Source: Synura sp. LO234KE | Taxonomy: Eukaryota; Sar; Synurophyceae; Synurales; Mallomonadaceae | NCBI GenBank assembly: GCA_015143735.1 | Contig: VKHC01000368.1 | Coordinates: forward strand, 1 to 12,820 | Length of the DNA stretch: 12,820 nucleotides | Direction of reading: 5' to 3' | Shown here: positions 1 to 9,323 of the stretch, in pieces | Layout of the letters: each line of letters opens with the position of its first letter | How positions within the stretch are numbered: position 1 is the first letter of the stretch | Translations under genes and position numbers: made by a program | Notes under the pieces: model-generated | What the model was told of the DNA's origin: nothing | What the model saw: the letters and a program-made list of their open reading frames with translations, nothing else | Database searches by the model: none

Positions 1-674
1 CTGACTGAATTATATTCGTAAATCGGAGACACATTCACATTAAACTCAAGTACCTCGAATTTTTCAAAAAAAGTATGTGTGGTCCTAGCTACACTATGAT
101 GACTTAACGTGTTATACCATACAAATACCCCGTATTGCAAAACCAATACACATTAGTCAAAGGGATTTTACCGAAAAACATTCATCTTAAGTATAGATGA
201 TGGGACGATGACAAGAAGCTTCGGGGCATCACTCGAATGGGGTTTTGCTATATCCTCCTTCGGCCGGACCAATTTGGTACGAAACACTGCTTCTACTACA
301 TTACCAAACTTCTTCATTCATTCAACTTGGTGGATAAACAAATGGAATAGTATCATATCAAACGTTTCAAGAAGCTTCAGTGGCTTTTGATTGTTGGTAA
401 CTAATTAAAATGAGGTTAATAGACGTTTCATAGACATTCTCTATGTAAGTGCGACTCCGGGGAAAGATTGCTGTTTTAAATTCTTCCTCTACAGGTAACT
501 TTTACAACGATATGATCAAGATTTTTTAAATCAACAAAATCGGAATGCATATCCTACAATTACGATATTGAAATCTCCCAACCTTCGATTTTCTCTTCTT
601 CAAGATTATCGGGAATTGAAATAGCTCATCAAGAATTCCATTGAAACAAACTTCCCGAACCCATGCTCGTATAA
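1..674. other. no recognisable gene
   Basis: This AT-rich stretch has only short open frames, the longest being about 60 codons at 208-390 (+) and 76 codons at 526-756 (-). Neither resembles a family I know. The minus-strand frame lies partly over the upstream end of the helicase relic and is best read as its shadow. The relic could extend further left in other frames, but I could not recognise any part of it here. Confidence 0.5.
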
Positions 675-1923
675 ACGGAACTGCGACGACATAAAATATT
701 TCATGATGCGGAAACAGCGAAACGGAACTACGAATCACTTTCATTAGAAACTCCAAACATATGTTAGCAACAACATATTGTTAACATTAAGGCGGTACAG
801 GTACACAATCACAAAATCATAGAATAGAATATAAACTGAATGTCTATCTCTCACTCGAAAGGAAAAACAATATTATGGCATAAACCCACTCAATTTGAAA
901 AATAGCGCTATGACCTGCAAGCCACGGCTCTCGCTGCAACACTCTACAACGATTTTGAAACCACCCATTCTCTCGTTATGTCTCCCCTAAGTGACGAAGC
1001 TGCCTGATAAGGAACCGAACGATCCAACGAGTTGCGAATAGCACAGAACACTCAGAGAATGGAGCAATCGCAAGAAACTACATTATTCATGTTTGATGAG
1101 TTTCCATCCCTAGATCGAGAAGTATTTGAAGCAGCGTACAAGGCATTAAATTGGTCCAAGAACAAAATTGTTATATACTTGGGCGACTTCAGACAAATAG
1201 CTCCAGTAGTGCCCAAATAGATCGGTTTGGCACATTTCAATTTGCCTACTAATGAGAACCATGAAGACGGCAGTCAAAAATATTCGATTGGACTTTCATA
1301 AATGCTTACACACCGAACAAGATGCACTAGCCTTTCTAAATCCAAAAGGGTTTGATAGCCTCATGATGATGACGGATAAGTGCATATTCGTAGCCACAAA
1401 CGCAGCAGTAGATAGATAAATGGAACTAAAATTTCAATTACTCAACCCCGCAACACCTTATCAATTATTCTCTTGAGACAGACTTTGGGAAGTTGATGAT
1501 CCAAATGGGTTTCTCGCCAATATTCTTACAGAGGACTTTCTAAACAAATTCAATAATGCTGGAGATCCCCCTCATGAGCTTTATTTCAAAGAAAATGAGA
1601 TTTGCATACTCCTTCGAAATAATGACAAATCATCTGGATTTACGAACAACAGGAGGGTCATCATCAAGTCCATGACCAGTTTCTGTATCAAAATAAAAAC
1701 AGCAGGACACCACCCGAAGTATCACTATATCCCAAGAATTCGATTCAAATTTCGATTACCTTTCGGAGAATCCTTCCAGTTATTAAGGACTAAATTCCCA
1801 CTACGTCTTGCTAATTCTGTGACCATTATCAAGTCACAACGTCAAGAACTAGAAAAGGCTCTCTGTGACTTTAGGGTATCATCTATTAGCCATGGCCATA
1901 CTTACGTTAGTACGTTGCTTTGA
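675..1923 (+). pseudogene. decayed Pif1-type DNA helicase (SF1B), possibly Helitron-derived
   Basis: Two frames joined together read as a Pif1-like 5'-3' DNA helicase. Frame one (about 675-1220) has a QQHIV segment before the ATPase core (768-782), a Walker A remnant KGKTILW near 858-878, an NDFETTHSL block near 948-974, Walker B as FDEFPSLDREVFEAAYKAL near 1092-1148, and GDFRQIAPVVP (motif III) near 1183-1215. Frame two (about 1261-1923) has DKCIFVATNAAVDR, EVDDP, a PPHELYFKENEICILLRN block near 1567-1620, PRIRFKFRLPFGESFQLLRT near 1732-1791, and the motif V/VI region with IKSQRQEL and SHGHTYV. Stops lie at 765, 825, 837, 903, 1005, 1008 and 1218 in frame one, and at 1417 and 1474 in frame two; the frame changes between about 1220 and 1280. 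Conserved residues are also lost: the usual NKSQGQ reads IKSQRQ. Helitrons carry such helicases, but I saw no Rep domain or Helitron ends here, so a free Pif1 copy is equally possible. It is not functional as written. Confidence 0.88.
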
Positions 1924-2128
1924 GCAGTTAAGCCACAACTCTCACATAGCAGTGTTTACCAAGCATAATAATGTCGAAGATTTATATGTTTCAAATGTTG
2001 TATATAGATGACTAAAAACAATGCGTTAGTATCGTGATTAGCTAAATATATAACTTAGTGTGGAATTAGAATGAATGACCTGTTTTCGTAATTTTGAAAA
2101 TTGAGACGGGTTCGGGTGGGCGCAGCAA

Positions 2129-2144
2129 ATTGTTATTTAACAAT
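2129..2144. repeat. perfect 7-bp inverted repeat just before an ATG
   Basis: ATTGTTA and TAACAAT face each other across two bases. The ATG of the 324-codon frame starts three bases later, at 2147. A hairpin or dyad could form, but AT-rich palindromes of this size also occur by chance. Confidence 0.4.
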
Positions 2145-2146
2145 AT

Positions 2147-3885
2147 ATGAGCCTATTAAAACCTGGAAAACTTCAAAGGAATATAGCCCCAGCACTACGT
2201 GATATATCAGCTATTACGAACGATTTTATCGCTTATATACGTTCCAGGGTAGTTAATGTACCGCTTAAAGAAATCAAGCTATTCCTCTTAAAATTGGTTG
2301 ATATTTCAAATATTTTAATAGACAAGGACTCATCTGAAGAATCTAGGCTCCTCACAAATTTAGCAGTTGCTGTCCTCAAACTCGATTCAAAGATTAGTAG
2401 TTTGGTGGGACTAGAATTCCTCGTGGCCTTTATGAGATACCTGGACCTTAATTTTAATCGCTTGCTGCATCCAGTCATATTAGACGATGAATCTAGTAGT
2501 GGAGCTGAAAGAATTTCGGTGGTTGTTATGCAACTACGTGCAATTGTAGAAAACTTGCCTGTGCCTGATATTTTGTCAGAAGTGGGTGAAGAAATCACAG
2601 GTAAATTGGATGCACCCACAGATGATCAAGCGGATGCAACTATCAGTGGCGGAATCACTAGTGGCGCTTGCTTTCAAGATGTGTTATCTAGCCCTGACTA
2701 CATTACCCATTACAACGCACGTCACCGCGATTTCTCCTCACCAGTTGTCGTGGTTTTGTGGGGAAATTGTAAACCTGGCCCTTCATTATGTCACGATGGC
2801 ATTGCAGTAGTGTACGTTCATGATGAAATTCTTACGGAAGCTGATGGCAATCAATCGGATGAATCGCAACCACTTCATGTACAATTTTCATTCGTGGAGC
2901 GCGACGAAGTTAACAATGTTATTGCGCGGCATCAGCCTGACTTGTTTAAGCAGCATTCAAATCTTGTCGCTATTTGTTCTTCTAACATAGACAACAATTT
3001 TTTAATTGAATTTGTGGTGCCCTGTAAGCACTTTATCCCCATAACTGATAACAAATCCCTGCCACAAACAATCGAGGGCATCCCCACCCGTGTGACATCT
3101 GGCTGGGTCGATTTATGTTGATCGGAATCGTCGGCTTATTAAACACCCTTGCTTCCTCGAGCTTGCTTTGCTGCCGAAGACGACTCTATTTTCTCTCCAG
3201 ATCGTGGATAGAAGTCCCACTTTCGGTACTCTGGGAGGTTACTACAGCCATAATGGAATATGCTACGGAGTCACGTGGGCGCACTGAGTTCTCGTACCGA
3301 ATGAGGTTGCACTCTATGGAATAGGTACTTTTGTTTACCAAACTTCCGCCATGGAACTTCTTTTTTTGAATGCGATGAGTATCAATGATCTAGATGGATA
3401 TGATGATTGCATGAAGAAGTCGAAGAATCGTAAAGTAATTCTGTAGGTGACAATGGCTTCCTCGAAAATGGCAATGTCTCTTTTTCTGCTACGCTTTTGC
3501 CCGACGATGTTAAATGTGGGGTTTTTGGATCCTGAAGCAATAATCGTCGACGATGGATTGGTTCAATTGGCAGTGGAGATAGCGGTCAATAGAACTTGTA
3601 CGCGGACTGACGACTATTCTCCCTCCCTATCGCTAAATTGGATTGAAGGTATTCAGATATCCATTATTCAAAGATGCAGAGGTATATTCGAGGTCTCCTC
3701 CTACAATACTCTTTCGAGCAAAAAGAACTGGAGATCTTGTTTTCAAATGTATTCGTGCTAAAACCGATAAAGAGAGCGTTCAACCTGGCGCACCTTATGA
3801 ACAAGGAGCACGACTACTGTATTATGGCGATGTCCGACGTGTTGAGAGCCATCTAAAAAAATTCCCTAGGTCTGGAGAATGAAAG
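2147..3885 (+). pseudogene. broken gene: unknown N-terminal region plus trypsin-like (PA clan) peptidase segment
   Basis: The first part, 2147-3121, is a clean 324-codon frame from an ATG. Residues 1 to about 150 look helical. Residues about 160-324 look mixed alpha/beta and end with PCKHFIPITD and GIPTRVTSGWVDLC. A TGA then ends it, but a frame one base over continues at once from 3120 (DRNRRLIKHPCFLELALL). That frame reaches TFGTLGGYYSHNGICYGVTWAH near 3225-3284, which resembles the strand and catalytic-His region of trypsin-like peptidases (GGY...LTCAHCV). An in-frame TGA at 3285-3287 stands where that motif usually has Cys or another residue. Further family-like pieces lie in other frames: LLPDDVKCGVFG near 3490-3530, QLAVEIAV near 3564-3587 (possible Asp region, with Glu instead of Asp), and DAEVYSRSPPTILFRAKRTG near 3670-3735. 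No convincing GDSG serine region follows, so the 3' end is decayed or missing. The peptidase call is by motif only; the N-terminal part is unrecognised. Confidence 0.55.
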
Positions 3886-5143
3886 AATAAGAGTCGTTTA
3901 AAAGTTTACAAATAATAATTATTTCGTGGTGATGTAGCAGCGTCAAAGTGGTACGATAATGCCTACGCCCTATACCAGCTTGCACTCATGGTTTAGAGAC
4001 CGTAGAAAGTGCCATGCAGTATGGCTACATGAGTTTATAGAGCTAGAAATAAGAATTATACTGCTGATAGCGAGTAATAAACAATCCCTAAAATCGTAAG
4101 TTAAATTAAGCACCAGTGTTGAAGGACTGAGAATAGAACATTTCAGAATGAGGTCCACCCCGCATGATCCTCCTCCTCGCCCGACACATCGCTCGGTGCA
4201 CCAAAATCGTCCAGCAAAATGAATCCAAAATAATATTCTTCCATATATAGGAGCGAGAGTGCTTAGTAAAAAACACAAAAATCCATGGAAGAAACTCCGA
4301 ATAATCTAGTTCATGAATCTGGACCAACACCTTAAGAATCTGGTACAATGGTGATTGTGCTTCATTTTAAAACACTCTATATCTTCACCACGTAAAAGCT
4401 CAAGATATACAAAAATATATATGGAAACTCCCAAAAATTAGTTGTGTGCACGTGGTATCACTTCGCCACCACACCATAACCGTAATCCAGCACATGAGCA
4501 ATGTATAGTTGACTTAAATGCCCAAAACATTATTTCCGACATAAATCTGATAGGTTCACGTTTAGATTGCATCATATGACGATTTGCTATACCACAGCCA
4601 CCATATCCCCAAATCGTAATGACAGACATTTGGATCCCAGAACACCCTCCAAACACACGCTCGTCAAATCATCATACACATCCCTCCAAAAGACTCGAAA
4701 ACGCTCCAGACGGTACCGTATCGACCGCTGTGACCCAAAACCTCATCAGCGCCTAACCTCATTTTTGCAAGGTTTTGACCCTTACACGCACCTCACCCGA
4801 TATCCCTGCATAAAAATCGACAAATTTCCTGTCTACTCACATGCACAGCTTGCATACCCTCCACGTATACGTCACTAACACGCCAAAAGCTTTCCCTGCA
4901 TTTTCCCCCAATTTCAACATGTTTATGCAGCCACGGCCCATCGAACTCCCATGACGTGCGCCTGATAAACATAATTATTAATTTACTTCAAAGGCCATTT
5001 TATGATTTCTACCAATATGAGCTACAAGAACTAGGATAGCAATAAGACCATAACAGTAGGGAAAATACGATAAATGTGTCGCACAGCAAATGCACCACAG
5101 CACCACAACCAAAGGTTTCCACCCAAGTTATGTGTTAGAGGGA
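3886..5143. other. intergenic, no gene seen
   Basis: Mostly AT-rich sequence. The open frames here, such as 3970-4278 (-), 4438-4656 (-) and 4567-4878 (+), are at most about 103 codons and look compositionally like translated non-coding DNA. They overlap one another on opposite strands, and none shows a known motif. Confidence 0.5.
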
Positions 5144-5572
5144 TCAAATAAGATCACGATAGACCCACAAAGGTAGTAGTACAGTTACCAAACCACCAGT
5201 ATGGTACCTAGGCAGTGCACCGCTTTTCATGAAAAATGTACCAAATATAGGATGAGTGTAACCGTCAATTACGGATAGATCCTGAGGGTGGAGATACGCC
5301 CTCCGCCGATCAGTCGACATATATGGATAGAAAATACACGGTTGGGATGGCACAGTGCAGTAGTCTAAGATGGAAACTGCGTAGAATGACCAATTGTGCC
5401 CTATGCAGCTGTTATGCTGCAACACAGTGCCCACTCTCCCCTCCCCCTCCCCTCCACGGAAAGTTAAATCAAACACGTGATGCAAATTCGTTAAAATGAC
5501 GCTCGCGATCGAGAGGACGCAAAATATCTGGATATAGAAGACAAAATTGTTCATCGATGAGGGTGTGAGCAT
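5144..5572 (-). other. 142-codon open frame, coding status doubtful
   Basis: This is the longest open frame between the peptidase relic and position 7500. It starts with an ATG and has a hydrophobic segment at about residues 9-27 (FVFYIQIFCVLSIASVIL) that could pass as a signal peptide or membrane anchor. The rest has no motif I recognise. The middle encodes a Gly/Glu/Arg run because it crosses a C-rich tract on the plus strand. No splice pattern or homologous segment supports it, so a chance frame is the more likely reading. Confidence 0.15.
5430..5452 (-). other. G-quadruplex-type tract
   Basis: The minus strand has four runs of three to five G (5449-5452, 5443-5447, 5438-5441 and 5430-5432) with loops of 1, 1 and 5 bases, which fits the usual G-quadruplex pattern. 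The plus strand is correspondingly C-rich. No gene boundary is evident beside it. Confidence 0.6.
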
Positions 5573-5919
5573 CAGTCAAGGTTCACCAGCAGGCACGTAT
5601 CGAACCGTAGACTTACATATACGGCCTTCCTTGTCTTCCAGTGAGACCGCTCATGTGAAGCACTTGAAATCCATCTGGGAGCACAAACGATTCCTCTCCG
5701 CTGATAAGCTTAGTAAACCTCGACATCTTTGGTCCGCCTCTAGCTTTGGGGTATCTGGGAGACAACAAGTGAAATTAATGGAGAGAGCATCACATCTCTC
5801 AGAAGGCACTTCTGCAGACTTGAAGCTCCTCGGATATAGGAGAGCTTATTGAAGTGATACTTCAGTCGTTGCAGATCTCAGGAGTAGGACCAATGGGGAC
5901 CCTCCCAGCAGTACAAAAC

Positions 5920-6286
5920 TCAGCACGATAGCCTTCTCAATGTCTTCTGTGTCCAAAGAGGGTGCTTGGTAGCTCTGTCATTCCGGCCACCTCCGACATA
6001 TTTGAACTCAATGAAGATGAATAGTCCCTCGTTGAAAACGTCATGATCCCTGTTACCTTCCAACCCTTTTTGCGAACATTCCTCTCCATGGAAACTTCAA
6101 AAGGACACGAGGACATTTGGCTTGCTGGACCCTCGACACTGTGGTGGACCCGAGGCAATGCTCCAGAGGGTGGCTAGGACACTCCTCTCGGGATATATTG
6201 AATCTTTTGAGAGTTTCTTCAAGCCGTTCGGCCATGTCCCGTGAAGCGAGCTTATCAATTCTCTGCGGAGCGAGATCCTCCCTCAT
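5920..6286 (-). other. two protein-like open blocks, possible gene relic
   Basis: The minus strand has an open block at 6286-6053 (77 codons; it includes LASRDMAERLEETLKRFNIS and KCPRVLLKFPWRGMFAKR). In another frame it has a 42-codon block at 6045-5920 containing EGLFIFIEFKYVGGGRND and HPLWTQKT. The residue make-up looks protein-like, and the two blocks nearly abut, as a frameshifted gene would. The IEFKY string loosely recalls the E-x-K half of PD-(D/E)XK nucleases, but no matching upstream Asp could be placed, so no function is assigned. Confidence 0.2.
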
Positions 6287-6638
6287 CTAGAGGAAGCATG
6301 GCTGGCCTTGGGCTCACGCTTCATGCATCCGGATGTCAGGTCAGGGCTGCCTTCACCAGAACGTTTAGGGTACTATGCTCTGTGTGGCTACAGAAGCGCT
6401 CTTGCCCGTGGCTGCCTCTGCTGATGCTATCAGCTCTGGATTGGTGGGCGTCAGCAGCGGTTGTAGTAGTTAAGGACTCTCGCCCGCCCTCACGTCCCGC
6501 CTTCCGCGCTCTCCCAGCTCACGCTGCCGTCATCCGTCTTCTAGCCCACGAATATTGCTCTAACAAAGAGCAGCTGGCCCATAGCAGATACTAGCCTTAG
6601 TCCCGTTCCTCTTTTCATGTGCTCTATCCCCTTGCCTA
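6287..6638. other. no gene seen, GC-richer stretch
   Basis: More GC-rich than the window ends. A 117-codon plus-strand frame (6241-6594) covers most of it, but its make-up (runs of Ala, Leu, Ser, Arg and Pro) looks like translation of GC-rich non-coding DNA. A different plus-strand frame near 6290-6425 reads SPERLGYYALCGYRSALARG before a stop. I recognise neither. Confidence 0.35.
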
Positions 6639-6698
6639 ATTGGTTCATTTTATGTCTTAAAACCGCGGATTGGTTCATTTCATGTCTTAAAACCGCGC
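6639..6698. repeat. 30-bp tandem duplication
   Basis: Two adjacent 30-bp units start at 6639 and 6669, each reading ATTGGTTCATTT then C or T, then ATGTCTTAAAACCGCG. They differ at one internal base (T or C) and at the last base. No coding context is evident. Confidence 0.9.
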
Positions 6699-7182
6699 TA
6701 CACTCTCATCATGTCATTTGCACTTGCTGTGATGGCAGCCCAATGAGTATTTCCCACCCCCCGATGCGTCTGTATGGGTTCAGATTCCCCTCACTCTAGG
6801 CTCTCTCTATTCGGTCGCTGGACTTGCCCTTTGATTTCTCATTGAGGATGCTTGGTTTTTACTGAGTCATTCTTGGTTTGATAGGTTCTCTCCTTGTTGG
6901 TGCTTATTTCTCTTTTTGCCTCTGTGTAATTCGCTGCAAACTAACATCCACATGTCAAATATTACCTATAGTAAAAGATCCTTGTCCTAGTTTTTAAAAA
7001 CCTGTGGCGATTTTGACACCAGCTTCATTCTGCAATTTTTCTACTCCAGTTCTGAGAGGTTTCGACTCAGAATATGCATATAAGGTACTTATTTCGTTGT
7101 ATTTCAGTCCCTAAATTCCGGTCGCCAAAGATGCGGAAATCGTCATATCCAAAAATTTTGCTGTTACAACATTCAGTTACTG
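6699..7182. other. no gene seen, pyrimidine-rich
   Basis: T- and C-rich on the plus strand, with no long open frame. A short string near 7083-7108 (GTACTTATTTC...TATTTCAG) looks like donor and acceptor sites, but they are only about 23 bases apart, much shorter than the introns of the sulfotransferase gene in this window. Confidence 0.4.
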
Positions 7183-7276
7183 CTCTCCTGCAGATGGAGA
7201 TTCAGTATTTTCTAGGGCTTGGTCTACTACTCTCCTGTAGATGGAGATTCAGTATTTTCTAGAGCTTGGTCTACTG
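7183..7276. repeat. 47-bp tandem duplication
   Basis: Two copies, from 7183 and from 7230, differ at only a few bases. Each contains ATGGAGATTCAGTATTTTCT followed by AG(G/A)GCTTGGTCTACT. Since 47 is not a multiple of three, the same peptide (DGDSVFSRAWST) appears in one frame in copy one and in another frame in copy two. If this was coding, the duplication broke it. Confidence 0.92.
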
Positions 7277-7352
7277 GTGTGAGCCAGATCAACCAGAAAG
7301 GAATAAAATTTCAAATTTCGATGAAAACGCATTTATCACATCCAGAACCTAA

Positions 7353-8726
7353 ATTTTTATCGAAAGCAATATTAGCAAGTTTTGGGAGCCTGACCCAACT
7401 AATCAGATTGTTTTTAAAAATATTGACGGCGGTGATCCCCTGTATCAGCAATACTTTCAAAGGGTCATTGCAGAATCTTCAGTTGGTGCTCGGAAGATGT
7501 TGGCCCTGATCGTCAAACTCTCTTGGCTGGAGCTTGCAAACAGAGAAACGAAGTAGGTTTTCAATATTATCTTCAACGATGTCTGAACTTGCATTCTCCT
7601 TCGAGCAAGTATTCAAAACTTCTAAATTCTGGTCCTGATAATGAGCTCAAGTCCACTTTGAATATTGCTCCCCATCCCCAGGACCTTTGCGACAGGATTC
7701 CGATTCGGACTTCAGCTACCAATATCACGGCCCCAAGATCTAACGTTGTGGAAACAGGGAATTTGGAAGGCAACTGCCTTCGTGTCAACAGCCTTCAATC
7801 CTCTTCCCAAACTTCCGCACCCGAGTTTAAGTTTGACGCTCACTCTCCATCTCTTGGCTTCCAATTTGGGGTAACTGTGTCTACCTCATATGTTGCGGAG
7901 GGCACCATTTTCAATTTTCCTGCTGTTGACGAGGGCAATACAGACATAGACACATGGAGAGGTTTTTGTGCTCCTGCGCCATCACCTCTATAGATACTTG
8001 CAGTTCGCACTTGTTATTACACACTCCAGTGATCCGACACCCAGAGTCATAAACCCCCAATAACCCCATTTTGGTGGTGAAGAAGATGCTGCAAACAACA
8101 GACTAGCCCTGATTCTGGCGACTAACCGCCTGAGTATCCAACACGCCGCCAGAAGGTCTAACGTTTGGAGGGCTCATCTGGTGTACGTTGGCGACGATGA
8201 GCGTGAATACTGCAAGATTTCTCGCGTCTCTCGCGATAAATTATCTCAATTCCACATAGGGGCTACGGGGGAATCAGGTATGGTAGTGCAGTTCCTCAAA
8301 CACCTTCGGATAAATCATATTATATCTCCGATTGGTCTGTCTTAACAATATGCAACTCAGGAGAGCGCCCCCAACAAAATTTATTACGTTGAAGGAGGAT
8401 GGCACAGCTGCATTCTTTTCTCAGTGGAGGCGACAGAGCCCCAATTTCAGCAGAAGTTTCTCCGCATTGAAATTAGGGTCTGTCCAGCGCCGCTACCCGT
8501 ACACGTGCGTCTGACTCATACCCCACTCATATTCTCCGACGTATTCAGCCCCGGCGGATACTTCTCCTTGGGTCTGGTTCGTCACGCACGTGTCCCCTTT
8601 TACCTCGTAGGGGACATCGTTGCGTACCAACACTTTTCGGGGGACGAGGACTTTCCCTTGCCCTCGGGCATGTGGCTTCCTCCCGCAGCCCATACTCGGT
8701 CACGGGACTTGCCATTGGGTAGATAG
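7353..8726 (+). pseudogene. unknown protein: decayed or intron-split gene candidate
   Basis: One plus-strand frame holds a chain of open blocks: 7353-7553 (contains NISKFWEPDPTNQIVFKNI and YQQYFQRVIAESS), 7665-7871, 7950-8060 (HGEVFVLLRHHLYRYLQFA), 8064-8342 (HAARRSNVWRAHLVYVGDDE) and 8346-8723 (NKIYYVEGGWHSCILF, then FSPGGYFSLGLVRHARVPF). Only single stops at 8061 and 8343 separate the last three. Candidate introns exist: 7553-7681 starts GTAGGT and ends in a C-rich CCCCAG, and 8283-8360 starts GTAGTG and ends with CTTAAC...CTCAG, removing the stop at 8343 and keeping frame. The section 7682-7993 is also open in a second frame (7523-7993, 156 codons, Ser/Asn/Thr-rich with EFKFDAHSPSLGFQFG), so the frame there is uncertain. 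I recognise no family. This may be a real split gene, a pseudogene, or partly chance. Confidence 0.3.
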
Positions 8727-9317
8727 GGGATAGTTATGGACGACTTAGTTTAGTAATGTGATGTTATACCCTGTGCCTTTCATCCATTCACTGAGTAATA
8801 AATAATTTCAGCAAGATTTTCTGCACCTAGTAAGGAGAGACCCGTCCTGTACAAGCAAGCGAAATACGTGACCAAGTGGGGCAGAGGGAAGGAGACTCCG
8901 CCCGAAAGCGTAGTCGGGCATTGGTGGTTGTGTTGGTTTGACGCTCGGTTGAGCGAGGATGGCACACCAGTTGAACTTCTTGGCTCTCGGCGCCTGACTA
9001 GCTAGATGCTTACACTATCATGTAAACTATTAGTGACGTATTTGCTCCTTTGCTTCCTCCAATCAATTCGTCGTTCAAAACGACCCAGACTAACAACTTC
9101 TAAACTAAGCAAGAAATACATAGCTAATAACAAATCTAAGCACATACATATGATCACTTCGGTCACTGAGAACACGCATTGTGATGACAACCTACACTGG
9201 CTGAAAAAGATTCAACACAGTCGAATACAAACGAAGAAATCATTACAGTTACTTGGATCGGGGGAGGGAGACATTTCTCAATAAGTTAATAGGGTAAACT
9301 ACTCCAGTACATACATT
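8727..9317. other. intergenic, no gene seen
   Basis: Spacer between the unknown plus-strand blocks and the 3' end of the minus-strand sulfotransferase gene. Frames up to 92 codons (9006-9284, +) overlap frames on the other strand and show no motif. Confidence 0.5.
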
Positions 9318-9323
9318 TTTATT
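9318..9323 (-). promoter_or_regulatory. possible polyadenylation signal AATAAA
   Basis: AATAAA on the minus strand overlaps the TAA stop of the sulfotransferase gene. If used, the 3' untranslated region would be very short. This is a motif match only. Confidence 0.25.

Noticed and set aside
1052-1240. Minus-strand 62-codon frame
   Set aside because: It is the exact shadow of the helicase Walker B and motif III block on the plus strand.
2233-2619. Minus-strand 128-codon frame
   Set aside because: It lies inside the 324-codon plus-strand frame and looks like its shadow, with many Ser and Leu residues and no motif.
675-3300. A variant genetic code explaining the internal stops
   Set aside because: All three stop codons appear in the helicase relic, at positions that would need different residues, and frameshifts are present too. 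The sulfotransferase reads normally with the standard code.
3570-3600. GSGDSGQ string that looks like the trypsin serine motif
   Set aside because: It is followed by a stop, overlaps the better-fitting QLAVEIAV segment in another frame, and comes before the region where the serine motif should lie. A chance match is more likely.
6775-6800. tRNA B-box-like string GGTTCAGATTCC
   Set aside because: The near-invariant A after the purine is missing, and no cloverleaf could be seen upstream.
8164-8200. YVGDD string as a reverse transcriptase active site
   Set aside because: The flanking residues match no RT family that I know, and no other RT motif was found nearby.
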